DNA from: Hevea brasiliensis | Taxonomy: Eukaryota > Streptophyta > Magnoliopsida > Malpighiales > Euphorbiaceae | Direction: 5' to 3' | DNA length: 64,000 nt | Assembly (NCBI RefSeq): GCF_030052815.1 | Contig: NC_079501.1 | Location: 43,209,593-43,273,592 of the forward strand | Part shown: piece by piece, positions 21,884 through 32,798 of the stretch | Layout of the letters: each line of letters opens with the position of its first letter | Numbering within the stretch: position 1 is the stretch's first letter | Notes under the pieces: generated by a model | Databases searched by the model: none | Seen by the model: only the letters and a program-made list of their open reading frames with translations | What the model was told of the DNA's origin: nothing | Made by a program: the position numbers and the translations under genes

Positions 21884-22810
21884 CTATTTGGAACTCTTCC
21901 AACTGACTGCACCTCCATTACAAATGAACAGATATCCAGAGGTAGACTTTCTATCATCGATATCTGATTGGAAATCAGAATCAGTATAACCATCTAATTG
22001 CAAGTCTCCACCTCCATAAATCAAGAATAAATCCTTAGTTCTTCTCAAGTACTTAAGGATATTCTTGACAGCTATCCAGTGTTCCAAACTTGGATTGGAT
22101 TGATACCTGCTAGTCAAACTAACAGCATATGCGATATCCAGCCTAGTACACAACATTGCATATATTAAACTTCCAATAACCAAAGCATATGGAATCCTGG
22201 CCATCTTATCTCTTTCTTCAGGTGTCTTTGGAGACATCTCTTTAGAAAGGTGGATACCATGTCTCACTAGTAACAATCCTCTCTTGCAATCAAGCATGTT
22301 AAACCTCTTTAACACCTTTTCCAAGTATAGACTTTGGGATAAATCAATTATTCTTTTCGCTCTATCTCTATATATGCGAATCCCAAGAATATAGGTTGCC
22401 TCCCCTAAGTCTTTCATGGAGAATGTATTTGACAACCATACCTTTATAGTTATCAACATACCTGTGTCATTACCCATCAATAGTATGTCATCCACATATA
22501 AGACAAGGAAAGTGATAGCACTGTTACTAACCTTCTTATATGCACATGGCTCATCCTCATTTCTGATAAAACCAAAGGATTTAATGGCTTCATCAAAATG
22601 GATGTTCTAACTCCTCGAAGCTTGTTTCAACCCATAAATGGATCGCTTTAGCTTGCATACCTTGGAACCATCTTGGGATTCAAAACCCCTAGGTTGTTCC
22701 ATGTTTTCTTCAATGTATCCATTGAGAAAAGCTGTTTTGACATCCATCTGCCAAATCTCATAATCATAGTATGCAGCTATTGCTAATAAAATCCTAACTG
22801 ATTTAAGCAT
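21884..22810 (-). pseudogene. copia B reverse transcriptase
   Basis: Two open stretches. 22607-22810 has [13 protein letters not shown] sequence (here LKSVRILLAIAAYYDYEIWQ), DVKTAFLNGYIEEN and YGLKQASRS, ending at a TAG where copies A and C read TGG (SWN). 21884-22495 has the active-site block, read as MDDILLMGND (the first residue altered from YVDD by a GTG-to-ATG change), WLSNTFSMKDLGEATYILGI, and the RNase H start YTDSDFQSDIDDRKST. Near 22700 two codons of the ENIFME segment are missing. Confidence 0.85.
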
Positions 22811-23574
22811 GGCAACAAGCGAGAAAGTCTCCTCATAGTCGACTCCTTACCTTTGGTGAAACCCTTCGCTACTAGCCTTGCCTTATAGGTCTCTACCTTT
22901 CCATCAAAACCAATTTTCTTCTTGAAAACCCATTTGTTACCTATAGGTACAATACCTTCAGGTGGGTCAACAAGATCCCAAACTTAATTCTTATACATGG
23001 AATCAATCTCGAATTTCATAGCATCAATCCATTTTGAAGAGTTTATATCTGATATAGCTTCTTCATAGGTAAATGGATTATCTCTATGATCTACTTCTTC
23101 ATGAATAAACAACTCTTGTTCTTCTTCATAAAGAAAACCATATCTCACTGGTGGGTGAGATACCCTGGTTGTTCTACGAGGAACAGCTGTAGATGTTTCA
23201 TCAATGGGTATAGGTTGACTAGATGGATCTATATCCATCTGATCTATTGGTTGGTCAGAATTCTCCAATTCTAACTCTATTTGCCTTCCTTTGCCTCCTT
23301 CTTGAACAAACTGTTGTTCAAGAAATGTGGCATCTCTACTTATCACAACCTTTTGTGAAGTAGGCAAATAAAAATAATATCCAAAACTATCTTTTGGATA
23401 TCCAACAAATCGACCTTTTTTTGATCTGGTCTCCAATTTATCAGTGTTTAACTTTTTGATATAAGCTGGACAACCCCAAATCTTAACATGCTTAAGACTT
23501 GGTTTTCTTCTATGCCATATCTCATAAGGTGTGGAAGAAACTGATTTTAATGGAATCCTATTCAGAATATACAA
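22811..23574 (-). pseudogene. copia B integrase C-term and RT N-term
   Basis: Integrase C-terminal segment: MYILNRIPLKSVSSTPYEIW, IWGCPAYIKKLNTDKLETRS, GRFVGYPKDSFGYYFYLP, the acidic linker, HPPVRYGFLYEEEQE, and the RT lead-in EAISDINSSKWIDAMKFEI. A stop follows YKN at 22984-22986 where C reads QVW (CAA to TAA). The remaining RT lead-in ([25 protein letters not shown]) continues to 22811 with one frameshift. Confidence 0.85.
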
Positions 23575-24536
23575 AGCTGATTCTAATGCAAATCCTCAAA
23601 AGAAGATTGGCATATCAGTATAGCTCATCATACTACGTACCATATCCAATAGGGTACGATTTCTCCTTTCAGATACACCATTAAGTCGTATGGCGTTCTG
23701 GAGGAGTCAGCTGAGAACCAAGGCCATGCTCTCTCAAGTATTCATCAAATTCAGTACTCAAATCTTCACCTCCACGATCTGATCGAAGAGCTTTAATACT
23801 CTTTCCTGTTTGATTTTCTACTTCAGATTTAAATTCTTTAAACTTTTCAAAGGATTCATGTTTGTATTTCATCAAATACAAATACCCAAATCTTGATTTA
23901 TCATTACTAAAGGTAATAAAATAATGAAAGCCCCCTCTAGCCATTTCTTTAAGTGGACCACATACATCACTATGTATTAGTTCCAAAATATTTTCAGCTC
24001 TTAGCCCTTGTCCAACAAAGGGTGATCTAGCCATTTTGCCCTGAAGGCAAGATTCACAAGTTGGAGTAGGCTCAGAGCCCAATAAGGATAGAATCCCCAT
24101 TTTCTCCAGTTTTTGCAATCCTATCTTCTGCAACATGACATAACCTTAAGTGACAAATATATTTTGAACTTGAGTTGGTTTTCACAATGGCATTGCATTC
24201 TTTTAGATCACTTGCATTCAATTTGTGTTTGTCATTATTATCCAAATAATAAAGACCATCATTCATATAACCCGAACCAACATATTTATTTCCAAAATAA
24301 ATATTGCAAACATCATCTGTGAACTAAAATTCATAGCCATTTCTAGTCAAACTAGATATAAAAATGATGTTCTTAAAAGCATCAGGTACATATAAAGTAT
24401 TATCCAAACACAAAACATGTCTAAACATGTAAAAAGATTTAGATCCTATGGTTAAAGCTTCAACAGTTGAGCCATTGCCAATCCGGACTCTAATATCTTG
24501 AGAACGCAAGCTGCTACTATTTGCTAGTTCCTGCAT
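23575..24536 (-). pseudogene. copia B protease body and integrase core
   Basis: 24324-24536 reads RVRIGNGSTVEALTIGSKSF and LCLDNTLYVPDAFKN, the protease body, stopping at a TAG after NGYEF. 24072-24266 and 23681-24136 give the gag-pre-integrase and HHCC part (CESCLQGKMARSPFVGQGL), ELIHSDVCGPLKEMARGGFH and ALRSDRGGEDLSTEFDEYL. At least three frameshifts or stops divide it; near 23690 the PGTPQLNGVSERRN block is disrupted. Confidence 0.8.
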
Positions 24537-24540
24537 ATCA

Positions 24541-25500
24541 TTAGAACTGTGAGAATCGCACCGATTCTAAAACCCAAGCTGTAGATGAACTATGAGTATC
24601 ATCAAAATCTAAATAACAAGATATGGACATACCTTCCAAAGGTGTATCCTTCTTGTCCTTCAGAGAAGTAAGATACTGTGGGCAGTTCCTTTTCCAGTGC
24701 CCATCCTTTTGGCAGTGGAAACACTTTCCTTTGCCTCCATCAGCTTTAGTCTTCCTTTCCTGTTTAGCTATTTTCTTGGAAAGACCAGGAATCTGAGGTT
24801 TCTTTTTCTTATTGCCCTTTTTCTTGTTGGACTTTCCAGCAAAAGAAGATGCAATCAAAGCTACCTCTTTTCCTTTATTGCCCGGCATATTCTTTTGGGC
24901 AATAACCAGCTTGTTGAGTAAACTAGCTAAGGTGCATTCCTGTTGAGTCATATGGAAATTTGTCACAAAATTCCCAAAAGACTCGTGAAGGGATCAAGGA
25001 TCAAATTCTCAGAGTTGGAAATCCATGTTGAAGTCAAGATGTTCGAACTGCTCAATCAGCCTAATCATCTTGTGGATATGATCCCCAACATTCTGTCCCT
25101 CAGACATCCTCATACGGAATAGCTGTCTAGATATCTCATACCTAGCATTCCTGCTGTGCTCACCATACAACTCTTGTAGGTGAAGGAGGATCTCACTCGC
25201 ACTCAATATGTTCTCATGCTGCTTTTGTAACTCATTACTCATGGAAGCAAGCAGGTAACACTTAGCTCTCATATCATGCTCCTTCCACTTATCCAAAGTT
25301 TCATGTTCCTCTTGTGTGGCCTCTGGAGGTAAGGGACCAGGAACATTTGAATCTAGAACATATCCTATATGTTCAAGGTTCAGGACAAGTTTCAAATTTC
25401 TTAGCCAATCAGAGAGATTAGGTCCTGTCAATCGATTGCGATCAAGTATGCTTGCAAGGATATTGGATGGTGGTGGTTGTTCTGTGCTCATTTTTATCAA
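24541..25500 (-). pseudogene. copia B gag and damaged protease site
   Basis: Start at 25500 (MIKMSTEQPPPSN) or at the internal Met, 25491; the MSTEQ start agrees with C (MSTKQ). Gag reads LTGPNLSDWLRNLKLVLNLE, KCYLLASMSNELQKQHENIL and YEISRQLFRMRMSEGQNVGD, the Ty1/copia gag fold. Two in-frame stops sit between 24967 and 25008. It continues MTNFHMTQQECTLASLL, a lysine-rich stretch and an intact knuckle CFHCQKDGHWKRNC. The protease start AWVLD is altered: copy A reads DTGASSH, here the sequence has lost bases and reads AWVLES before a stop, so the catalytic Asp is gone. Confidence 0.88.
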
Positions 25501-27242
25501 AAAATTAACTGCAGAAAATAACCAGTTTAATTAGTAAATGTATCATGTAATTAACAAAAATGATTATGGTCATTGAATCAAATTGGTCCTCCCACTAACT
25601 TAACGAATCCTACACTCCCAAAGTAGAAAACGGAAATCCTAGTTGGATGGATTTCTAGTGGGTGATTGAATTCTTATAATTCTATTAATCATCCTCAGGT
25701 ACATCCACTATTGGAATTACAATAAACTATAAGTGAGCAACTCCTTGCCCATCACATCTCATGTGAGGTTCAATCCTTTACCTAGCCCCTAATGCTCAAA
25801 ATCTCAGGTACATCCATTATTGACTTATCTTGCATTAGTTAAGTTGATCCCATTGAGCCAGTAATTATGTAAATAATTTTAATGTCCTCAGGTACATCCA
25901 ATATTGGCCACCAAACTATTTACATATTTACAACATCTCATGCTTAACAATTATTCTTAAGAAAATTTCTTAAATTAATTGCATCTTATGCAACTATTTA
26001 AAATTTCTTAAAATAATTACCCCAATGGAGGGCCTATGTTATAATTACTTTAATTATATCATTTCCAACTTAATCATTTGTTTGGAAGATTTTATAGTCA
26101 TCCTAATTACTATTTAGGTCTCACTTTGCACATTATCCATTTAGCATGCATATATCATATAATTGCATACATTCCCATACATCTCATGCATTCATGGATA
26201 AGCAGTAAATATGGTATGATCATGGACTTTCTAAGGGATTCAATTCTGAGCCACTAAGAATTGAATCAGGGCATTCCTAGGTGCATTTTATTCATTCATT
26301 TTACAAGAGTTGCTGAAGGAGTACATAATCAACACTTGATCTTGAATTCCTCCCACTGGTCCCACCAATGCTCTTGACCTCCTTGAACTTCTTGTAATCC
26401 AATATTACATAGTAATCCTTGGCATACCAAGGTGAATTTACAAGAACTTAAATAAATGAAATTACAACCCAAAAATTATTACAAACTTAATAATAGTTGC
26501 CCAAAATAAATTAAAATAAATTAATTAATTTACAATCCCAAAGAAACATAAAAGAAATAAATCCAATCACATTGGTCTTTTATAGTCCATGATCATCCAT
26601 CATGCATATCACTATTTAACAATTAAATAAAACATACATACTTAAATTAAATTGAATATTTCATATTCAACTTAAAAATCCAGATTTGAATATGATTCAA
26701 ATAAATTTAAAAATTCAGATTTAAATCTCATTCAAACAAATTTAAAAATTCAGATTTGAATCACATTCAAATAACTTTAAAAATTCATATTTGAATCACA
26801 TTCAAACATTTTTTGAAAAATCAGATTTGAATCACATTCAAACATTTTTTAAAAAATCAGATCTGAATTTTATTCAATTAATTTTAAAAAATCAGATTTA
26901 AATATGATTCAAACAACTTTAAAAATTCAAATTTGAATCACATTCAAACAACTTTTAAAATTCATATTTGAATCACATTCAAACAATTTTTAAAATTCTG
27001 ATTTGAATCATAATTTAATTGTGTGATAAAAATTCTAATTAAACAATTTAATTAGACATAAAATGGATCTTAGATCACCATCTATTTACCTTTGCACACC
27101 ATTGTGGTGCATCAACCATGCGCACCATGGTGTTCATCATTTGTGCCGCAACCTTGGCTTTGCAACCAGTAATGAACTTTTGATCTCATGATCAAACACA
27201 CAATTAAATCATATAAACATCAATCTAAATGGCAAATATAGT
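25501..27242 (-). other. copia B 5' leader
   Basis: About 1.7 kb between primer site and gag with no protein match. It contains three copies of a CCAATA(A)TGGATGTACCTGAG motif (plus strand complement at 25691-25715, 25801-25822, 25884-25909) and a run of about ten 35-base repeats (26668-27010). The same leader is present in C at 57490-59255. It may carry packaging or translation signals; that is inference. Confidence 0.7.
26668..27010 (-). repeat. 35-base tandem repeats in copia B leader
   Basis: About ten diverged units on the minus strand of the form TTGTTTGAATGTGATTCAAA followed by TCTGAATTTTTAAAG. The core TTTGAATGTGATTCAAA is itself a partial inverted repeat. The counterpart in C is 57761-58076. 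Confidence 0.8.
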
Positions 27243-27255
27243 GGCTCTGATACCA
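27243..27255 (-). other. primer binding site, copia B
   Basis: Minus strand TGGTATCAGAGCC, two bases inside the 5' LTR, complementary to initiator methionine tRNA. Confidence 0.92.
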
Positions 27256-27666
27256 ATTGAAGGAACGGAAGCGTGAAAAACACAAGTTTATACAATTGAA
27301 TTCAAAAATTTTCACCTAGGGTCACATGCATCATGCAAGATTTATTTTTATCTATTTAATTTCAATGATAAACAATATATTAAAACTCTTTTAATATGTT
27401 TTTGGATCTGAATTTTCCATTTAAGATTTTAAAATTAATCAGATTAATTTTAGAACCCTAGATTAAATCAAGAACGATTACACTAACCTCTTGATGCACT
27501 GCAGCATGTTTGCGCCTTTGAGATTTGTCTTCAAGACACCAGATGTTGTCCCTCTAGTTTGTCCACACCAAGAACACCTATGGCAGCCCTTGAACAGCTT
27601 CTAAAGCTTTTTCTATTAATTAGAAATTCAAGTTCTGCCTTTTAAGAGATTAGAGATGTAAACAGG

Positions 27667-27727
27667 ACACTGGAAACAATTTCTAGTGTTCTTAATTCAA
27701 GAGATTGATGGCTAATCTCTTTGAATT
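27667..27727 (-). other. tandem stem-loops in copia B 5' LTR
   Basis: 27667-27676 pairs with 27680-27689 (one mismatch), and 27694-27706 pairs with 27714-27727 round a 7-base loop. They lie about 100 bases downstream of the TATA box in the element sense. Confidence 0.6.
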
Positions 27728-27820
27728 GATGAGAGATGAAGAAGAATAGATGGAGAACCTTAAAATGGCGTGACAAAGGAGAGGAGTGGCTGCTGGTTGT
27801 TTTTCTTTTTCATAACAACA

Positions 27821-28019
27821 CTTATATAGCTAGGTTAACACATTAAACCCTTGCAACATGTCACCCTTTGATTAGCTCTAGGTTTAAGTGACCCAATCAC
27901 ATTGTGCCAAGTGTCAAACCTATATTTAATTTTGATTTTAATCATCTTACATGATTAAAAAACATTTGACAAGCTTATGTGTAATCCCATGTGTTACCAT
28001 CTCATGGTGCCACGTGTCA
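27821..28019 (-). promoter_or_regulatory. copia B promoter (TATA and G-box/ABRE)
   Basis: On the minus strand the TATATAAG box is the complement of 27821-27828, and the ACACGTGGC-type G-box is the complement of 28010-28019, about 190 bases upstream. This is the same arrangement as in A, here in the 5' LTR that would drive the element. Confidence 0.6.
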
Positions 28020-29361
28020 CACTGTGAAATGACCAAAATGCCCCTGTGTCTTAATTTTGAGTTCTTAACCCAAAATAATTATTTTTCTTCTTCTAATTTA
28101 TATCAAATATAAATTAATTAATTAATCTCTATTAATTAATTTCTCATTAATTAAATTCATATTTAAACACTTTAAATATAAATTTAACTTATACTATACA
28201 TCCAATAATCTAGATTTGGTTTAAAGTAATGCTATGGACTTTGCAATTTAATTGCAAACCAAACCTATTTAATTAATCAATTAAACTCTTTAATTAATTA
28301 ATTAAATCATATTTAAATAGGTGATAACTTGTGTATGTGTGTGACTTACTAGGCTCATCACTAATTGGCAATGAGACATGATATCAACTCTTAATATCTT
28401 CAGAACTCTTTCTTACCATAAATGATTTCTCTAAATCATTTTATGAACCACATAGACCATGGTTAACACCTAGCATAGCATGCCATGGCCACCCAATTAG
28501 TAATAAGGTTTACCTTAAATGAACCTATAATCATATGTTACCATGCACTAGAATCTCTCTGTTACAAAATCCCAACTCAAGCTGGAGTCATGGTTTATGT
28601 CAAACTCCATTTGCTATGAATATTATGTTCTCTTTTAATTCCAGTTCTTGATTAAAAAGATTTTCTCATCAGAAGCTCTTTTCTAAATAAATCTATCTGT
28701 CTTGGCCAGGAACTTGAAACATCAAGAACAATTAAATGAACATAGGATTTTATCTCTATTTACTTAGAGGAACAGATTCCATCTTGATCAACACCTACCT
28801 CCATATATAACTAGTAGGAGCCAACAGATGCCCTTATACCCATACATAGTACAAGTATGAAAGCAGTATCAAACTCAAACTACCTATGTACAAGATAACT
28901 GTGCTATCTCAGGTTTAAAGATTATATGCACTGATATGATTTATGACAAAATATTGACAAAAGTAAACTCCATGTGCTTGTCATAAGTGTCACAGGTTCG
29001 GCCTACTTATTATTTATAAGTGCCTATCATGTTTGTCATATGGCATGAGACTCACCATTCCATCTTATTTATATCTCATATAAATAACTTGGTAACAAAC
29101 ATGAATACAATCTTTCTGGATGAGTCATGTCCTTATTATGAAGTATCCTCGATTGTGAACCTATTTATGATACTTTGTGCTAGAAATATTGTCACTTATA
29201 TTCTTAACAACTTAAGAATAATATTTCTAACAAAGTATCAATGGACCTTTTCTATTACACATAAATATATTATGTAAACGGAAAAGTGGAAATGCCTTTT
29301 ATTAATAAAAATATGTACAAGATACATACTAAATGATATGCTCTAGGGCATACTACTAACA

Positions 29362-30055
29362 CTGCTTTTACCTCATAGTCAGTTGCTTTACCTTCTGAGA
29401 TTTTACTGACAATAGCCTTTAGCTTCTCATCTACCTTCTGCCCATCTAAAATCTGCTGTAGCAGGTTTGGCCTCACTTGTAACTTAGCCAAAATAGCTCC
29501 ATCTCGAACCAAGGATAGACAGGCATTCAATGATCTCAAAGCTGTGATGGATTTTCTGCTCAAAGCATCTGTAACTGTATTTGCCTTGCCAGGATGGTAG
29601 TCAATCACACAGTCATAGTCCTTCAGGAACTCTATCCATCGCCTCTGTCTGAGGTTGAGTTCCTTCTAGGTTGGTAAGTATTTCAGACTCTTGTGGTCTA
29701 TGTAAATGTAGCACTTTTCACCATACAAGTAATGCCTCCATATCTTCAGTGCGAAGATAATTGTTGTAAGTTCTAAATTATGGGTAGGGTAATTCTGTTC
29801 ATGTAGCCTTAGCTGCCTGGAAGCATAGGCGACCACCTTCCCCTCTTGCATCAATACACACCCTAACCCATTATGAGAAGCATCACTGTAGACCACAAAG
29901 TCTTTTCCCGACACTGGCTGTGTTAACACTGGTGCCTCTATCAACATAGCCTTCAACTTCTCAAAACTGGTCTGACACTTGTCATTCCAGTCAAATCTGA
30001 CATTATTGTGTAACAACTTGGTCATTGGAGCAGCTATTAAAGAAAATCCCTTCAC
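29362..30055 (-). pseudogene. chromovirus E RNase H and integrase N-term
   Basis: 29666-30055 reads [37 protein letters not shown] (RNase H Asp), [19 protein letters not shown], and [15 protein letters not shown] for CAG near 29667 then breaks it. 29362-29608 reads DYHPGKANTVTDALSRKS (last RNase H acids), ANLAKLQV-type linker and KATDYEVKA at the B insertion point, beyond which the frame goes on at 19393. RNase H degrades the template RNA. Confidence 0.88.
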
Positions 30056-30770
30056 AAATCTTACGTAATACCGGTAGCCCCAAGAAACTTCGACCTCGAT
30101 TAGTATTTACGGGAGGCTTCTATTCCATCACTGCTTCTATTTTCTTAGGATCCACTCTAATCCCATCTGCTGACACTATGTGTCCAATGAATGCAATTTC
30201 ATCCAACTAGAAGTCACACTTGGATAATTTAGCATACAGCTTCTTTTCTCTCAGGGTTTGCAGAACAATCCTCAAATGCTCATCATGTTCTTCCTTGGTC
30301 TTGAAATACACCAAAATATCATCAATAAAGACCACTACGAACCAATCTAGGTATGGATGGAAGATATGGTTCATAAGGTCCATGAATGTTACTAGTGAAT
30401 TTGTTAGGCCAAAGGGCATCACCAGGAACTCATAATGTCCATATCGGGTCCTGAATGCAGTCTTTGGCACATCTGCATTCTTCACCCGCAACTAATGATA
30501 CCTTGTTCTGAGATCAATTTTGGAAAATACTCCTGCTCCCTTCAACTGATCAAATAGATCATCAATTCTAGGCAACAGATACTTGTTCTTCACCGTCACT
30601 TTATTCAACTATCGGTAATCAACGCATAACCTCAAAGTCCCATCTTTCTTCTTAACAAACAGCACTGGAGCTCCCCATGGTGACACACTGGGGTGTATGA
30701 ACCCCTTATCCTGTAACTCTTGTAATTGGATTTTCAGTTCCTTCAATTCTGGGGTGTATGAAACCCTTAT
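30056..30770 (-). pseudogene. chromovirus E reverse transcriptase
   Basis: Gypsy-type RT. Motifs on the minus strand: [20 protein letters not shown] and KIDLR (first catalytic Asp, about 30520-30560), [33 protein letters not shown] [20 protein letters not shown] (active site FIDD, about 30316-30345), [14 protein letters not shown], then ADGIRVDPKKIEAVM-type sequence to 30056. Stops include TAG or TAA near 30209 and 30493. The N-terminal end is disturbed by the duplication at 30672-30831. Confidence 0.85.
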
Positions 30771-30831
30771 CCTATAACTCCTGTAATTGGATTTTCAGTT
30801 CCCCATGGTGACACATTGGGGTGTATGAACC
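30672..30831 (-). repeat. internal duplication at PR-RT border of E
   Basis: ccccatggtgacacactggg is at 30672-30691 and recurs (one change) at 30801-30820. Between them ctggggtgtatgaa...ttttcagttcc occurs at 30689-30742 and again at 30749-30803. The result is a local duplication of roughly 60-130 bases which repeats the segment coding for the RT lead-in ([14 protein letters not shown]). Homologs at 46440-46530 have one copy. Confidence 0.75.
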
Positions 30832-31383
30832 TGGCTGTATCTCAATAGTAAACTCGACTTTCCTTTCTCGTGGCAAGCCAGGCAATTCTTTAGGGAACAC
30901 ATCTGGGAAGTCTCTTACTGTGGGTATGTCACATAGATCTGGCTTAGCTTGCCTCGTATCCACCACATGTGCTAGGTAGGCTTCACAGCCTTTTCTCATC
31001 AGTTTTCTTGCAACTGTGGCTGAGATGATATTGGACAAGAAATCTGTCCTTTCCCCCACAACTAGAATCTTATTACCCTCAGGAATTTTCAATGAGATCC
31101 TTTTCAGTTTATAATCAACCATTGCTTGATGACGGGACTACCAATTCATTCCCAAAATTACGTCAAACTCATGGAAAGGCAACTCAATCAGGTCTGCTAA
31201 GAATTCATACCTCTGAATCCTTAACGGGCAACCCTTGTACACTTTGTTCACCACTACACTATGGCCCAATGGATTAGTGACCAGGATGCCTTGGTCACTC
31301 TCCCCTACTAATATCCCCCTTTCTATGGGTAGGTTGATGCAGATGTATGAATGAGTAGATCCTGGATCCACCAATGCATGCAC
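30771..31383 (-). pseudogene. chromovirus E protease and PR-RT linker
   Basis: Protease reads MHALVDPGSTHSYICINLPI with DPG at the catalytic position (about 31350-31375), the same form as in G, then HEFDVILGMNW. A stop follows at 31138 (TAG for TGG), then [54 protein letters not shown] and FTIEIQPGSYT. The protease would cut the Gag-Pol chain. Confidence 0.82.
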
Positions 31384-32670
31384 AGATATAATGTAGAGGG
31401 AGAATGTACCCCTGATGACGTCCGGGGCATCTTGTTCCTCCTGAGCTCTTACGGCATAGGCTCTGGCAGGTGCTCTGACCTCTGGCCTCTCTGCTGGCTC
31501 AGATGCAGGTCTCTATGATGGTCCCACTGCCTCAGATTTACCAGATTTCCTACCTCTTTATGGTGTAGGAGCAGGTTTGTCTGCCTATGTTGGAGCCAGT
31601 AGTGCGATTACGTGTGGACAATTCTTTAACTGATGCTCTGTCAACCCACACCTTAAGCAGGCACCTGTTACTCTCCAACACTCCCATTTATGCCACTTCA
31701 AACAATGCGGACATGCAGAAGATGCTGGGGCTGGTCCCCTGAACCCCGTCCCTGGAGAGCTGCCCACTGATGGTGTGGACTGACCTCTCCTAGGGGTGAA
31801 TTATGGCCTGGCCCCCTGGGATTGACCCTGACCTTGTAGTTGACTTGAACTCTGTGTAGGTGGACCTTTAAACTTCTTTCCTGGTGTAGGAGATGAACTA
31901 GACTAACCCGGGCCCCTCTTCTGCTGTCTCTCTCTTCTAGTCTGCTCACTTATTCTAACCTTTTCAACTTTTATTGTAGCTTCCACTAACTTGGTGAAGT
32001 GTGTGATTCCCAAGGCAGTAATCATGATCTTTATGTTGTAATTTAATCCCTCTTCAAATCTCTTACACCTCTTGGCTTCATTAGGGACTATCTCCCTTTC
32101 ATAACGACTCAGTCTGACAAATTCCTTTTCATACTCGGCCACTGTCAGCTGTCTCTGCCTCAGGTTAATGAACTCTCTTCTTCTCTCTTTCAGGTATACA
32201 CTACCCACATACTTCTTCTTTAATTATGAGAGGAAGAAGTCCCAAGTTATTAAATTTGGCTGCACTTCACTAGACATTGTATCTCACCATTAGTAGGCAT
32301 CATCTTGCAACAGAGATACAGCAGCTTTTAGATTTTGCTCTGGAGTGCAGTGGAGTTGTTTTAAAACCCTTCCTGTTCTGTTCAACCAATTTTCGGCTGC
32401 AACAGAATCATCTTCTCTCTTGCCAAAGAAATCCATTGCTCCAAATTTTCGGTCTTTCGGATGTGATTTCTCGTGGAGGTGGTGGTAGTGGTGGCATTAC
32501 CTAGCCATTTGTCTAAAGAATTCGGCCATTTCTTTGGAACATGGCTTGTGGAGGCTAAGCGTGCTCACTTGGAGTGGTAGAGCAGTTCTCCCTACCCCAG
32601 TCTTAGCTGCTGCAGGTGGAGCATGACTCTCCACTTCCTCCTCAAGTGCCCTCTGAGATGTGGGATCCAT
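31384..32670 (-). pseudogene. chromovirus E gag
   Basis: ATG at 32668-32670 gives MDPTSQRALEEEVESHAPPA. A TAG after MAEFFRQMAR, further stops near 32290 and 32224, and a TAG at 31903 break the frame. Gag landmarks: FGAMDFFGKREDDSVAAENW (about 32400-32440), LLQDDAYWW, KERRREFINLRQRQLTVAEY, YEKEFVRLSRYEREIV, KRCKRFEEGLNYNIKI. The nucleocapsid has CPHCLKWHKWEC and an intact knuckle CLRCGLTEHQLKNC (about 31620-31665). It differs from the D and G gags, so E is a separate chromovirus family. Confidence 0.82.
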
Positions 32671-32780
32671 ATCCTGTTCAAAATAACAAAGACAAACAAA
32701 TCTGCATTAGTGTTACCTCGACTCTTACAAATGCAATACATGGTATGGACTCGATCTAGGCCCAGAAACGCCTAAACCGT

Positions 32781-32792
32781 ATTGTAATACTA
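32781..32792 (-). other. degraded primer binding site, chromovirus E
   Basis: Minus strand TAGTATTACAAT at the position where D and G have TGGTATCAGAGC. Four of the five differences are C-to-T or G-to-A. Confidence 0.5.
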
Positions 32793-32798
32793 CTAAAT

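Larger units (their letters stand above)
19394..29361 (-). mobile_element. complete Ty1/copia element B
   Basis: 9,968-base element with both LTRs, primer site and polypurine tract, and perfect CTGCT duplications at 19389-19393 and 29362-29366. It is inserted in the integrase gene of E, whose frame continues across it. Minus-strand order: 5' LTR 27258-29361, leader, gag, PR, IN, RT, RNase H, 3' LTR 19394-21497. The LTRs are the same length (2,104) and differ at only a few percent by eye, so insertion is fairly recent. Coding has several stops and frameshifts and a damaged protease site, so it needs enzymes from elsewhere. Confidence 0.95.
27258..29361 (-). repeat. copia B 5' LTR
   Basis: 2,104 bases, TGAAGGAACGG...CTACTAACA on the plus strand. 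It aligns without a large gap to 19394-21497. The right border is followed by the CTGCT target duplication. Confidence 0.95.

Noticed and set aside
27243..27255. tRNA gene at primer sites
   Set aside because: Only 12-13 bases match the tRNA end; no cloverleaf around it.
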